Source of the DNA: Cupriavidus taiwanensis
GTDB lineage: Bacteria > Pseudomonadota > Gammaproteobacteria > Burkholderiales > Burkholderiaceae
Direction of reading: 5' to 3'
Assembly: GCF_900250115.1 (NCBI RefSeq)
Contig: NZ_LT984803.1
Coordinates: 1,825,583 to 1,889,582 of the forward strand
Length of the DNA stretch: 64,000 nucleotides
The translations under genes and the position numbers were made by a program. The notes below the pieces were generated by a model. The model saw nothing but the letters and a program-made list of their open reading frames with translations. It was not told the origin of the DNA and searched no databases. Position 1 is the stretch's first letter; each line of letters begins with the position of its first letter. This document shows, piece after piece, positions 52,623-60,606 of this stretch.

Positions 52623-53585
52623 TCAGGGCACCCACCAGTAGCGCGTGACGTGGAAGAACACCGGCGCGGCGAACACCACCGAGTCGAGCCGGTCGAGCAT
52701 GCCGCCGTGGCCCTGGATCATGTGACCCCAGTCCTTGATGCCGCGGTCGCGCTTGATCGCCGACATCACCAGCCCGCCAAGGAAGCCCATCAGCGCGATC
52801 ACCAGCGCGATCGCGCCGGCCTGCCACGGCGAGAACGGCGTGATCCACCACAGCGCCGCGCCCAGCGCGGTGGCGCTGGCGACGCCGCCGACAAAGCCCT
52901 CGACGGTCTTGGACGGCGACAGCAGCGGCGCGATCTTGCGCTTGCCGCACAGCTTGCCCCACACGTACTGCAGCACGTCGCTGCCCTGCACTACGATCAC
53001 CAGGAAGGCGATCAACAGCAGGTTGCGCCCGTCGAAGCCCGGGATCGGCAGCGTCAGCAGCGCCGGCACGTGCGAAATGCAGAACACGCACACCATCACC
53101 GCCCACTGCACCCCGGCGCAGCGCTCCAGGAAGCGCGTGGTCTCGGACGACAGCGCCGCCAGGATCGGCAGCACCAGGAAGGCGTAGACCGGGATCAGGA
53201 TCGAGAACATGCCGTACCAGCCGATATAGACCAGCACGTACTGCAGCGGCAGGAACACGAAGAACGCGGCGACGATGGCGCGATGGTCGCCGCGCCGCGT
53301 GGTGATGATGGTGACGAACTCGCGCAGCGCGAAGAACGACAGCAGGGAGAACAGCACGATCACCGCGGTGCGGCCCAGCGCGAAGGCCACGCCCATGATG
53401 CCGATCATCCACCACCAGGCGCTGACGCGCTGCGCCAGGTTGTCGATCACCGCGTGCCGGCCGCCGCCCGCCACGCGCCAGCGCAGCAGCGCGGTCACGG
53501 TCGAGGCCAGCAGCAGCACGCCGAACAGGCCGCCGAACAGCAGCCAGGTCTCGCGGCTCCAGTGCAGGGTGGGCATGGCGTTCAT
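52623..53585 (-). CDS. Second phosphatidate cytidylyltransferase (YnbB-like)
   Basis: A 320-residue CdsA homologue with about eight membrane helices. The family signature is complete: SAIKRDRGIKDWGHMIQGHG then GMLDRLD. GSDVLQYVWGKLCGKRKIAP and SPSKTVEGFVGG hold the other conserved residues. It is longer than the housekeeping CdsA at 17548, with an extra N-terminal membrane part (LLFGGLFGVLLLASTVTALL). It overlaps the PlsC gene upstream by four bases (ATGA) and is the last gene of a six-gene operon. It likely makes CDP-diacylglycerol, or a CDP-lipid variant, for the CDP-alcohol transferase of the same operon. Confidence 0.9.
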   Translation of the reverse strand: MNAMPTLHWSRETWLLFGGLFGVLLLASTVTALLRWRVAGGGRHAVIDNLAQRVSAWWWMIGIMGVAFALGRTAVIVLFSLLSFFALREFVTIITTRRGDHRAIVAAFFVFLPLQYVLVYIGWYGMFSILIPVYAFLVLPILAALSSETTRFLERCAGVQWAVMVCVFCISHVPALLTLPIPGFDGRNLLLIAFLVIVVQGSDVLQYVWGKLCGKRKIAPLLSPSKTVEGFVGGVASATALGAALWWITPFSPWQAGAIALVIALMGFLGGLVMSAIKRDRGIKDWGHMIQGHGGMLDRLDSVVFAAPVFFHVTRYWWVP

Positions 53586-54208
53586 TCCAGTTCCGGGGCC
53601 AGCGCGAGCAGGCCCGCGCGGCAGCGCGCAAGGAAGGCGTCCTTGCTGTCGTCGGCGGCCAGCCGCAGCGGCTGGCCGAAGGTCACGGTGCACAGCAGCG
53701 GCACCGGCACGATTTCGCCCTTGGGCATCACGCGGTTCAGGTTGTCGATCCATACCGGCACGAACTCCGCCTCGGGGCACGCGCGCGCCAGGTGGTAGAT
53801 GCCGCTCTTGAACGGCAGCAGGCGCGCATCGGTGGTGTTGCGCGTGCCTTCGGGAAACAGGATCAGCGAGTCGCCCGCCGCCAGCGCGGCCTGCATCAGC
53901 GCCACCGGGTCGCTGCCGGGATCGCTGCGGGTGCGGTCGATCAGCAGCGCTCGGAACACGTCGCGGCCGATAAAGCGGCGCAGCGGCGATGTCTCCCAGT
54001 AATCGGCGCCCGCCACCGGCCGCGTCACCGTGCGCAGGTCGGGCGGCAGGCAGCCCCAGATCAGCACGAAGTCGCCGTGGCTGCTGTGGTTGGCAAAGTA
54101 GACGCGCTGCACCGCGGCCGGGATGCAGCCCTGCCAGTTGGCGCGCATGCCTGTCAGCAGCCGGGCGAAGACGATGATGGCGCGCGCGGTGGCGCGGGCA
54201 AGCCACAT
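53582..54208 (-). CDS. PlsC-family 1-acylglycerol-3-phosphate acyltransferase
   Basis: A 208-residue lysophospholipid acyltransferase. It has the catalytic HxxxxD in FANHSSHGDFVL near residue 37, and the phosphate-binding FPEGTRNTTDARLLPFKSG near 118. The third and fourth PlsC blocks (VPVWIDNLNRV and IVPVPLLCTVTFGQPL) follow. It is shorter than most PlsC proteins and likely monotopic. It probably acylates lysophosphatidic acid or another lyso-lipid to supply the CDS-type enzyme that overlaps it. No other acyltransferase of this family is seen in the window. Confidence 0.9.
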   Translation of the reverse strand: MWLARATARAIIVFARLLTGMRANWQGCIPAAVQRVYFANHSSHGDFVLIWGCLPPDLRTVTRPVAGADYWETSPLRRFIGRDVFRALLIDRTRSDPGSDPVALMQAALAAGDSLILFPEGTRNTTDARLLPFKSGIYHLARACPEAEFVPVWIDNLNRVMPKGEIVPVPLLCTVTFGQPLRLAADDSKDAFLARCRAGLLALAPELE

Positions 54209-54214
54209 GGTTGT

Positions 54215-54658
54215 TTACCTCAAGACCAGGGACAGCAGGGCCAGCAGCAGCTGGCACACGGTCAGCGCGGCGCTGGCGCGCACCAGGCGCAGCGCGCCGC
54301 GGGCGCGTTCGGACAGCGGGCGTGCGGCCCGCGCGGCCGGCATCCAGCCCAGTTCAAGCAACGCGCCATCGAGCCCGCCCAGGTCGGCCTGGTCCGGCAC
54401 GCGCCCGGCAAGCGCGCCGAACAGGCGGCGGTCGATCGCGACGCGCAGCAGCAGCCACAGCTGGGGCAGCGCCAGCAGCAGGGCCAGCGCCGCCGGCCAG
54501 CGCGAGAGCGCGGTGCCCGCGCCCAGCCACGCCGCCAGCATGGCGAACGCCAGTCCCGCGGCGCCGATCCACGCGGCCCCCGCGAGCGCGCCCGTCACCG
54601 CGTGCGCGATCCAGGCGTCGGTGCGATGCGCCAGACCTGCGTCGTGATCAGCGGCCAT
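54215..54658 (-). CDS. Small membrane protein of the lipid operon, unknown function
   Basis: A 147-residue protein with two hydrophobic segments in the first half (ALAGAAWIGAAGLAFAMLAA and ALALLLALPQLWLLLRVAID) and one at the C-terminus (ALTVCQLLLALLSLVLR). A polar stretch between them is rich in Arg/Asp/Leu. I recognise no domain. The ATG at 54658 (GGAG seven bases upstream) lies inside the end of the PAP2-phosphatase gene (11-base overlap). Its fixed place in the operon suggests a partner or scaffold for the lipid enzymes. Confidence 0.75.
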   Translation of the reverse strand: MAADHDAGLAHRTDAWIAHAVTGALAGAAWIGAAGLAFAMLAAWLGAGTALSRWPAALALLLALPQLWLLLRVAIDRRLFGALAGRVPDQADLGGLDGALLELGWMPAARAARPLSERARGALRLVRASAALTVCQLLLALLSLVLR

Positions 54659-56024
54659 CGCCAGGCTCCTGCGTGGCCGCACGGTCGAGCCAGCGTTGCA
54701 GCGCTTCGGCATGTTGCTGGCCGAGCACCACCGCCGGCCGATGCTGGCGCAGCGCCGCCAGCGCGGCGCCAGCATCGCGCAGCCCCTGCCGCCGCGCCAG
54801 CCACGCTGCCGCGACCAGCGCGCTGCGCGAATAGCCCAGCGCGCAGCTGACCAGCACGCGGCGTCCCTGGCGCTGCCAGGCGTCGAGCTGCGCCACCGCC
54901 TGCCCGATCTGCTGCGGCGTCGGCACGGTCAGGTCCAGCACCGGCACGCAGCGATAGGCGAGTCCGGGCGCCGTGGCCGCGCGCGGCAGTTCGGCGCTGA
55001 GGTCAAGCACGGCATCCGCGCCGAGCACGCGCAATTCGGACCGCGTCGGGAAGCGCCCCACCCAGACACCCGGCGCGATCGCGCTGGCCTGCGGCGCGCG
55101 CCGTGTCCACCAGCGTGAGTTGAGGAAGGCGCCCAGCAGGTAAGGCGCGAGCACCCAGCGCGCGGCCGGCGCGATCTTGCCGTCGCCATCCTTCTGGAAC
55201 CACGCCGGCGCCGCCAGCGCGTAGATGCGCGCCACGCAGGCCAACGCCAGCGCGGCCCACAGCAGCAGGAACGCGAGCGTCACCGATGCGCCCACCGCCA
55301 GCAGCGCGCACAGCAACGCCACCACAGTGCCCGCGCCGTAGCGGCGCGACAGCTGCCGCGTGCGCGCATCAGGCACGCCGGCCGCGGCGGCGGGCAGCTG
55401 CATCGGCAACAGGTAGACGCATAGCCAGCCCACCAATGCGCCCGTGGGCACGTCGATCAGGTGATGCTGCCAGGTGGTCAGCACCGACACCCCGATCAGC
55501 GCAAACCAGCCGTGCAGCAACCAGCGCCAGCCGCCGCGCAGGTGCGCCGCGAAGGCAAGCCACAGGATCACCAGCAGGCTGATATGCAGCGACGGCGCCT
55601 GGTTGAACGGCAGGTCGAAGCCGCCCAGCAGCGTGAACAGCTGGCCCGGCAGGCCGTCGGCAGCGGGCCGCGCAAAGCTGAAGCGCAGCGGGAAGGCGAT
55701 AAAGCACGCCACCGACACCAGCTGCGCCAGCACCAGCCGCTTGACGTGCGTGAGCAGCGCCGCGCGGCTGCGCCACAGGAAGAACGAGATGCCGTACAGC
55801 AGGTCGATCGACCAGTACGGCACGATGGTCCAGGGCAGGAACGGAATGCCCCGCTCCCATGCGAAGTGGAACGACGGCACCTCGGCGCGCTGGCTCGCCA
55901 GCCAGTTGGCAAAGCCATAGCTGGAGAAGAACAACGCGCCGGCCAGCGCCAGCAGCAGGCAGGCCAGGCCCCACGGCCGCCGCGCCGGCGCGGCGGCGCC
56001 GGCCTGCGTCGGCACCGTGCTCAT
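54648..56024 (-). CDS. PAP2 - dual-specificity phosphatase fusion (YnbD-like)
   Basis: A 458-residue membrane protein made of two phosphatases. The N-terminal part (1-270) has about six helices and PAP2 active-site elements: NQAPSLHISL (Ser 145, His 147) and TTWQHHLIDVPTGA (His 188, Asp 191). These resemble the SGH and HxxxD motifs, though Leu replaces the Gly. The C-terminal part (about 315-458) is a dual-specificity (tyrosine-phosphatase-like) domain with P-loop CALGYSRS (Cys 394, Arg 400) and a possible general-acid Asp at about 364. The ATG at 56024 overlaps the upstream stop as ATGA. It would dephosphorylate lipid phosphates at two chemical centres. A similar fusion is E. coli YnbD. Confidence 0.88.
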   Translation of the reverse strand: MSTVPTQAGAAAPARRPWGLACLLLALAGALFFSSYGFANWLASQRAEVPSFHFAWERGIPFLPWTIVPYWSIDLLYGISFFLWRSRAALLTHVKRLVLAQLVSVACFIAFPLRFSFARPAADGLPGQLFTLLGGFDLPFNQAPSLHISLLVILWLAFAAHLRGGWRWLLHGWFALIGVSVLTTWQHHLIDVPTGALVGWLCVYLLPMQLPAAAAGVPDARTRQLSRRYGAGTVVALLCALLAVGASVTLAFLLLWAALALACVARIYALAAPAWFQKDGDGKIAPAARWVLAPYLLGAFLNSRWWTRRAPQASAIAPGVWVGRFPTRSELRVLGADAVLDLSAELPRAATAPGLAYRCVPVLDLTVPTPQQIGQAVAQLDAWQRQGRRVLVSCALGYSRSALVAAAWLARRQGLRDAGAALAALRQHRPAVVLGQQHAEALQRWLDRAATQEPGDGR

Positions 56025-57790
56025 GCGCCGCGCCTGCGCGCCAGGCTGACGGTAAAGATGCCCCACGGATCGATGCGCTGCGTGACCTTGTCGAAGCCCG
56101 CGGACCGCACCAGTTCATCCATCTCGGCCTGCGAGCGGCGCCGCATCACCCAGGCCGCGCCGGCGCGATGGCTGGTCAGCGCGCGCGCGATGAATTCCAG
56201 CTGTGGATGCCAGGGCTGGCCGGTGTAGACCAGGTAGCCGCCGGGCGGCACCGCGCGCGCCAGGCCGTCGAGCGAGCGTCGCACCATGGCGTTGTCGGGG
56301 AACAGCTCGTACAGGCCGGACACCACCGCCAGCGTCGGCGCGGGCGCCAGCGCGGCCAGGCTGTCGCCGTCGAAGGCATCGCCCTGCTCGAAGCGGGCCA
56401 CGTGCTGCAGGCCCTTGGCGGCAATCAGGGCGCGGCCCTGCTCCACGTTCAGCGCGCTGTAGTCGCGCAGCAGGATCGACGCGACCGCGGCCGCGCCGCC
56501 CTCCAGCGCGCCCAGCGCTTCCAGCACGTAGCGGCCATGGCCGGCGGCGATATCGACCATGCGCACCGGCATGCCGGCCGCGCGCAGGCGGCGCACGGCC
56601 TCGGCGATCAGCGCCTCGGCGTTGACCTTGCGCTGGCGGATGCCGCGCCAGCCGATCGCGTCGAGGTATTGCCGGTCGGCCAGCCGGCCCAGCGCGCCGC
56701 GGCCGGACGGCGTGTTGCGGTAAACGTAGTCGAGCGTCGAGCCCGAGTCGAAGCCGGTCTGGTGGCCCAGCCGGACCCCGTCCGACAGCATCCCGCCCAG
56801 CCTCAGGTTGGCCCGCGCCGCGCGCCAGTACCAGGCGGCCAGGCCGCCGGGCGCCGACGCCAGCCGGTCGGCTTCCTCGCGGAACGGGCCGATCTGGTCG
56901 GCATCGAGCAGCGAGCGCGGTGCCGAGGGCGCGTCGAATTCGCGCAGGATAAAGCGGCGCGCGGCATCGACCGCCAGCTTGCGCTCGCGTTCGCCAAGGG
57001 TGTCGTGGTAGAAGCCGTCCAGCACGATGCGCTCCTTGGTGCGCGAGCCCAGGCGCTCATAGAAGCGCTCCTGCGGCCCGCGGTGCACGACCCAGTCGGC
57101 GCCGGAGATCAGCAGCTGCGTCGGCACCGTGATCGCGGCCGCGTCGGCGACGATGCGCTCGGCGGTCTGGTACAGGTCCAGCAGGATATTGACCGCGATC
57201 GGGCGCGTGATCAGCGGATCGCTGTCATAGCTGGCGATGCGCTCGGGATCGTGGCTCAGGAACTTTGCCTTGACGTAGCTGTTGACGAAGAACTTGCCGC
57301 GCAGGCGCTGCATCAGCTTCAGCCCCGGCCGCGCGAACGGTACGTACAGCTTGACCTTGAACGCCGGCGACGCCAGCACCAGCGCGCGGATCGGCGGCGC
57401 GTAGTCGTGCACCCAGGTCGCGGCCAGCACCGCGCCCACGCTCTGCGCGACCACCGCGGTGCGTTCCAGCGGGATGCCGTGGACTTCGGCGATATGCGCG
57501 GTGAAGGTCTGGATGTCGCGCACGGAATCGGCCAGGCTGGGGCTGTAGCCGCGTTCGCCGGGCGATTTGCCGTGGCCACGCGCGTCCCAGGCAAAGATGT
57601 CATGGCCGGGCAGGTGGAGCTCGTCGGCGAGGTGGGCGACCCGGCCGGAATGCTCGTGGCCGCGGTGGAACAGCAGCACGGCGCCGCGCGCCGGGCCTTC
57701 CACCGCGGGCCAGTGGCGATAGAACAGCGCCTGGCCGTCGTGGGTCTCGAATTGCCGCTCCAGCGGCTGGCGGGAAGACGGTCGGTCCAT
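56021..57790 (-). CDS. Alpha/beta hydrolase - SAM methyltransferase fusion (YnbC-like)
   Basis: A 589-residue protein of two enzymes. Residues 1-290 are an alpha/beta hydrolase like monoacylglycerol lipase: FHRGHEHSGRVAHLADELHL and WDARGHGKSPGERG. The triad is Ser 117 (VVAQSVGAV; first Gly of GxSxG replaced by Ala), Asp 232 (ISGADWVVHRG) and His 262 (DGFYHDTLGE). Residues 380-589 are a class I methyltransferase with motif I VDIAAGHGRYVL at 412-422 and LAVVSGLYELFPDN. The middle region (300-380) has no known domain. The ATG at 57790 gives the hydrolase start; it is four bases from the CDP-alcohol transferase gene. Size and layout fit E. coli YnbC (585 residues as I recall). Confidence 0.9.
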   Translation of the reverse strand: MDRPSSRQPLERQFETHDGQALFYRHWPAVEGPARGAVLLFHRGHEHSGRVAHLADELHLPGHDIFAWDARGHGKSPGERGYSPSLADSVRDIQTFTAHIAEVHGIPLERTAVVAQSVGAVLAATWVHDYAPPIRALVLASPAFKVKLYVPFARPGLKLMQRLRGKFFVNSYVKAKFLSHDPERIASYDSDPLITRPIAVNILLDLYQTAERIVADAAAITVPTQLLISGADWVVHRGPQERFYERLGSRTKERIVLDGFYHDTLGERERKLAVDAARRFILREFDAPSAPRSLLDADQIGPFREEADRLASAPGGLAAWYWRAARANLRLGGMLSDGVRLGHQTGFDSGSTLDYVYRNTPSGRGALGRLADRQYLDAIGWRGIRQRKVNAEALIAEAVRRLRAAGMPVRMVDIAAGHGRYVLEALGALEGGAAAVASILLRDYSALNVEQGRALIAAKGLQHVARFEQGDAFDGDSLAALAPAPTLAVVSGLYELFPDNAMVRRSLDGLARAVPPGGYLVYTGQPWHPQLEFIARALTSHRAGAAWVMRRRSQAEMDELVRSAGFDKVTQRIDPWGIFTVSLARRRGA

Positions 57791-57794
57791 CGCG

Positions 57795-58421
57795 CTACTC
57801 CGCAAGGCGGGACTGCGCCTCGGCAATGCCGCGGCGCACCCGGTTGGCCATCGTGAACAGCGACAACAGCGACAGCAGCAGCCACAGCCAGCTGGCGGCG
57901 ACGCCGAAGCCCAGCCCCAGGCCCGCCCACAGCGCGAGCGCGCCCACCGCGAAGGCGCGGTCGCTCTTGCCGAGCGGGCCGTCATAGCGCCGGCTGGCGC
58001 CGGCCAGCGGCCCGATCAGTCCGGCCGCCTCGACCAGCAGCGCCAGCAGCGCGAAGGTGCCCACCTGCCCCAGGCTGAAGCCGGGCAGCGCGGCCAGCGG
58101 CAGGATCAGCGCCAGGTCCGAGACCATGTCGCCGAGCTCGTTCAGGTAGGCGCCCAGCACGCTCTGCTGGCCATGCTCGCGCGCCAGCAGGCCGTCGATG
58201 GCATTGAGCGCCATGCGCGCGAACAGCCACAGCGGAAACAGCAGGAACAGCGCCGGGGTCTCGGCCACCAGCATGCCCAGCGTGGCCAGCACGCCGACCG
58301 CCAGCGAGCCCGCGGCGGCGGCCAGCGTGACCTGGTTGGCGGTCACGCCGCGCTGCGCCAGGTCTTGCACCAGGGGGCGCAGCCAGGCCTGGAACCTGGG
58401 TTTCAGTTCGTAGAGCGTCAT
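57795..58421 (-). CDS. CDP-alcohol phosphatidyltransferase with altered metal motif (YnbA-like)
   Basis: A 208-residue membrane protein with about six helices and the CDP-alcohol transferase motif at 73-98, which joins a CDP-lipid to an alcohol. The usual form is D-x2-DG-x2-AR-x8-G-x3-D-x3-D. Here it reads N73-x2-D76-G77, A80-R81, G90, N94, D98, so the first and third Asp are Asn. D98 and D76 remain. The remaining family features and the neighbouring CdsA and PlsC support a lipid-synthase role. The product alcohol is unknown. First gene of the operon; the ATG at 58421 gives the family N-terminus. Confidence 0.88.
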   Translation of the reverse strand: MTLYELKPRFQAWLRPLVQDLAQRGVTANQVTLAAAAGSLAVGVLATLGMLVAETPALFLLFPLWLFARMALNAIDGLLAREHGQQSVLGAYLNELGDMVSDLALILPLAALPGFSLGQVGTFALLALLVEAAGLIGPLAGASRRYDGPLGKSDRAFAVGALALWAGLGLGFGVAASWLWLLLSLLSLFTMANRVRRGIAEAQSRLAE

Positions 58422-58618
58422 CGCGCCGGCCTCCCTGCCGAGCTGATGCCGGAAGCGCACCGCGCGGCGGCCGCTTCCGTCCTGTTCTTGGTGTTGGTCT
58501 GGCTCCTGGCCCGGCCACGGCACCCCCCGGGCCAGGGCATGGCGGCAGTGCCTGGCCCAGCACTCTACCGCCAAGCCCGGACAATACCAGATGACGCCTG
58601 CTGCCTGAACCCCACCCG

Positions 58619-59689
58619 CTAGGCCGACGCGATCGTGCTGCGCACGGCGTCGCCCACCTGCGCCACCACGCCCTCGCGCCAGTCGTCGGCGTCGCCGTAG
58701 AAGGCGCGCCACATTGCCTGGCGCACCAGCGCGCGCTGGTTCTCGTCGGCCTCGGGGTGCCGGTGCAGCCAGTGGTCGCCGCGCAGGGCGTCCAGCACCT
58801 CGCCCACCGGCAGCGTGCCGAACTCGAGCGCGATGCCGGCGTAGTCCACCGCCGGCAGGGTCTGCGGCACGGCGTGCCAGGCCAGCCCGGTCAGGTTGGC
58901 CGAGGTCGACGAGCCATCGTAGATCGAGGTCACGCGCTCGCCCCAGATCGCGCGCGTGCGTGTGATTGACTCGGGCGTGTCCGGGCCCATGTGGATCGGC
59001 TCGCCGTAGCCCCACGGGCCCAGGCCGGTATGGATGTCGATCCAGCGCAGCGCTGCGCGGCCGGCGCCGAAGCGCGCCAGGATGCGGCACAGCGTGTAGT
59101 TGCTCCAGGTGGCCTGGTCGCCGCCGTAGAACATGCCGCCCGGATCCTGGTACTGGCCGCTGCTGACCGCGGCCTGGTACCACGCCATGCCGCGCTCGGC
59201 CACCGCCTTCATCAGCCGCGCCTGGTCGGACTCCGACGGCGGCCATTGCGCCGGCAGCAGCAGCGGCGCGATTTCGGCATAGGCGGCGTTGTGCGGCAGC
59301 GGCTGCGAGAAATCCATGAAGTTGCGGTTCAGGTCGACGTTGTCCTCGTTGACCCGGCGCAGGTGGGAGAAGCCGTAGGGGTTGACCGCATGCACCAGCA
59401 GCAGGCAGGCGTCGGCGGCGGCGCAATCGGCAAGCAGCGCCGCGTCGCGCAGCAGCGCCGTTTGCGCCCCGGAACCGGCAAAGCCCTCGGCACCGTGCGT
59501 GCCCGAGGTCACCATGATGCAGCGCCGGGCCTCGGGCGCGCCGGCCAGCGCCACGTCGATCGCGAGTTCTTCGCCGGCGCTGCCGCGCCGGGTGGGATGC
59601 GGAAATTGCGCCAGCGCGGCGCCCGCGGCGCGGGCGGCGTCGAGGAAGGCCCGGCGCGCTTCGGCGTAGCTGCGAGAAAAATGGCTCAT
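58619..59689 (-). CDS. DUF2817/M14-like metallopeptidase
   Basis: A 356-residue protein related to zinc carboxypeptidases of the DUF2817 group. SGTHGAEGFAGSGAQTALL (about 59-77) resembles the HxxE metal site (His, Glu), NRNFMDFSQPLPHN follows an N-R-N motif, and WIDIHTGLGPWGYGEPIHM holds the third His ligand. No signal peptide is visible, so it is probably cytoplasmic. The ATG at 59689 is chosen over 59728 because the conserved part starts soon after; there is no strong Shine-Dalgarno sequence. It lies near a peptide-uptake operon and may act on small peptides or amides. About 200 bases separate it from the lipid operon. Confidence 0.8.
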   Translation of the reverse strand: MSHFSRSYAEARRAFLDAARAAGAALAQFPHPTRRGSAGEELAIDVALAGAPEARRCIMVTSGTHGAEGFAGSGAQTALLRDAALLADCAAADACLLLVHAVNPYGFSHLRRVNEDNVDLNRNFMDFSQPLPHNAAYAEIAPLLLPAQWPPSESDQARLMKAVAERGMAWYQAAVSSGQYQDPGGMFYGGDQATWSNYTLCRILARFGAGRAALRWIDIHTGLGPWGYGEPIHMGPDTPESITRTRAIWGERVTSIYDGSSTSANLTGLAWHAVPQTLPAVDYAGIALEFGTLPVGEVLDALRGDHWLHRHPEADENQRALVRQAMWRAFYGDADDWREGVVAQVGDAVRSTIASA

Positions 59690-59752
59690 GGCGTCACCCG
59701 GGGATGCGATGCAGGCATTAGACGCCAATTCGCCGGGTCTCGCCAGTCGCGG

Positions 59753-60523
59753 CTAGAACAGCGAGCCGGACTGCGGTTTGCCCGCCGCGGGGGGCGGCTC
59801 CGCCTCGGCCTCGGCCCCCCAGATGCCGGCCGAGGTGAAGGCCTGCGGATGCATCGCGATCCCGGCCGCGGCCAGCTGCCCCGCGGTCAGCACCAGGTGC
59901 CGCGCCAGCCAGTCATGCAGGCTGCGCAGGAAGCGGATGTTGTCGACGCGGGTGGATGCCGCGATCAGCCGTTCAAGCTTTACGTGCGCGGTATAGACGT
60001 CGAGCAGGTTGATCGCGCGCAGCCGCGGCGGCGTCGACGGGCTGCGCTCGATCGCCAGGATGCGGCGCACCTGCGCCGGGGCGATGTCGCCGCTGCGCTG
60101 GTATTGCGCGTAGACGTCCTCGAGCGCCGGGAAGCGCACGGTGGGCTGCACGCGCGGCACCGCGGCCACCTTCTCCATGCGCAGCACCAGGTAACGGATC
60201 GCCGCGGCGCGTTCGGCCGCACGGGCCTGCGCGGGGTCGCGCCGGCGCGGCCCCGCGGGCAGCTCCGGCAAGGCCGTGCGCGGCACCATGTCGCGTTCGG
60301 TGTAGTCCGGCACCTGCCGCAGCAGGGCCGGCTGCGCCAGCGCGGCGCGCGCGCAGTCCTCGCCGAACGGGTATTCGTGCCCGGCGGCGTCGCGCAGGAT
60401 AAAGGCCTGGCCTTCCGGAAAGCCGTGATGGCGGCGGCTGGCGCCGCGCGCGTGGCAGCGTGTGGCGGGATCGACGAAATCCTTGCGTACCGGGATCCAG
60501 CCGCCGTCGTGTGCCTGGGTCAT
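59753..60523 (-). CDS. Conserved-looking protein of unknown function
   Basis: A 256-residue protein I do not recognise. The N-terminal part has a Cys/His-containing segment (ATRCHARG, SRRHHGFPEG, EYPFGEDCARAAL) that could bind a metal. The middle is a basic, Ala-rich helix region (ARAAERAAAIRYLVLRMEKV). Then comes DVYAQYQRSGDIAPAQVRRI, and the C-terminus is Pro/Ala-rich and probably disordered. No signal peptide or membrane helix is seen. The ATG at 60523 starts MTQAHDGGWIPVRKDF. It lies 83 bases downstream of the DppA-like gene on the same strand. Confidence 0.7.
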   Translation of the reverse strand: MTQAHDGGWIPVRKDFVDPATRCHARGASRRHHGFPEGQAFILRDAAGHEYPFGEDCARAALAQPALLRQVPDYTERDMVPRTALPELPAGPRRRDPAQARAAERAAAIRYLVLRMEKVAAVPRVQPTVRFPALEDVYAQYQRSGDIAPAQVRRILAIERSPSTPPRLRAINLLDVYTAHVKLERLIAASTRVDNIRFLRSLHDWLARHLVLTAGQLAAAGIAMHPQAFTSAGIWGAEAEAEPPPAAGKPQSGSLF

Positions 60524-60606
60524 GCGTTGTGTCTTGCCTGCCTGTTGCTCGACCCGCCATTGTCGCCGATCTGCGGGAGATGGCCGGCCCGCCGCGCGGC
60601 GCCTGG

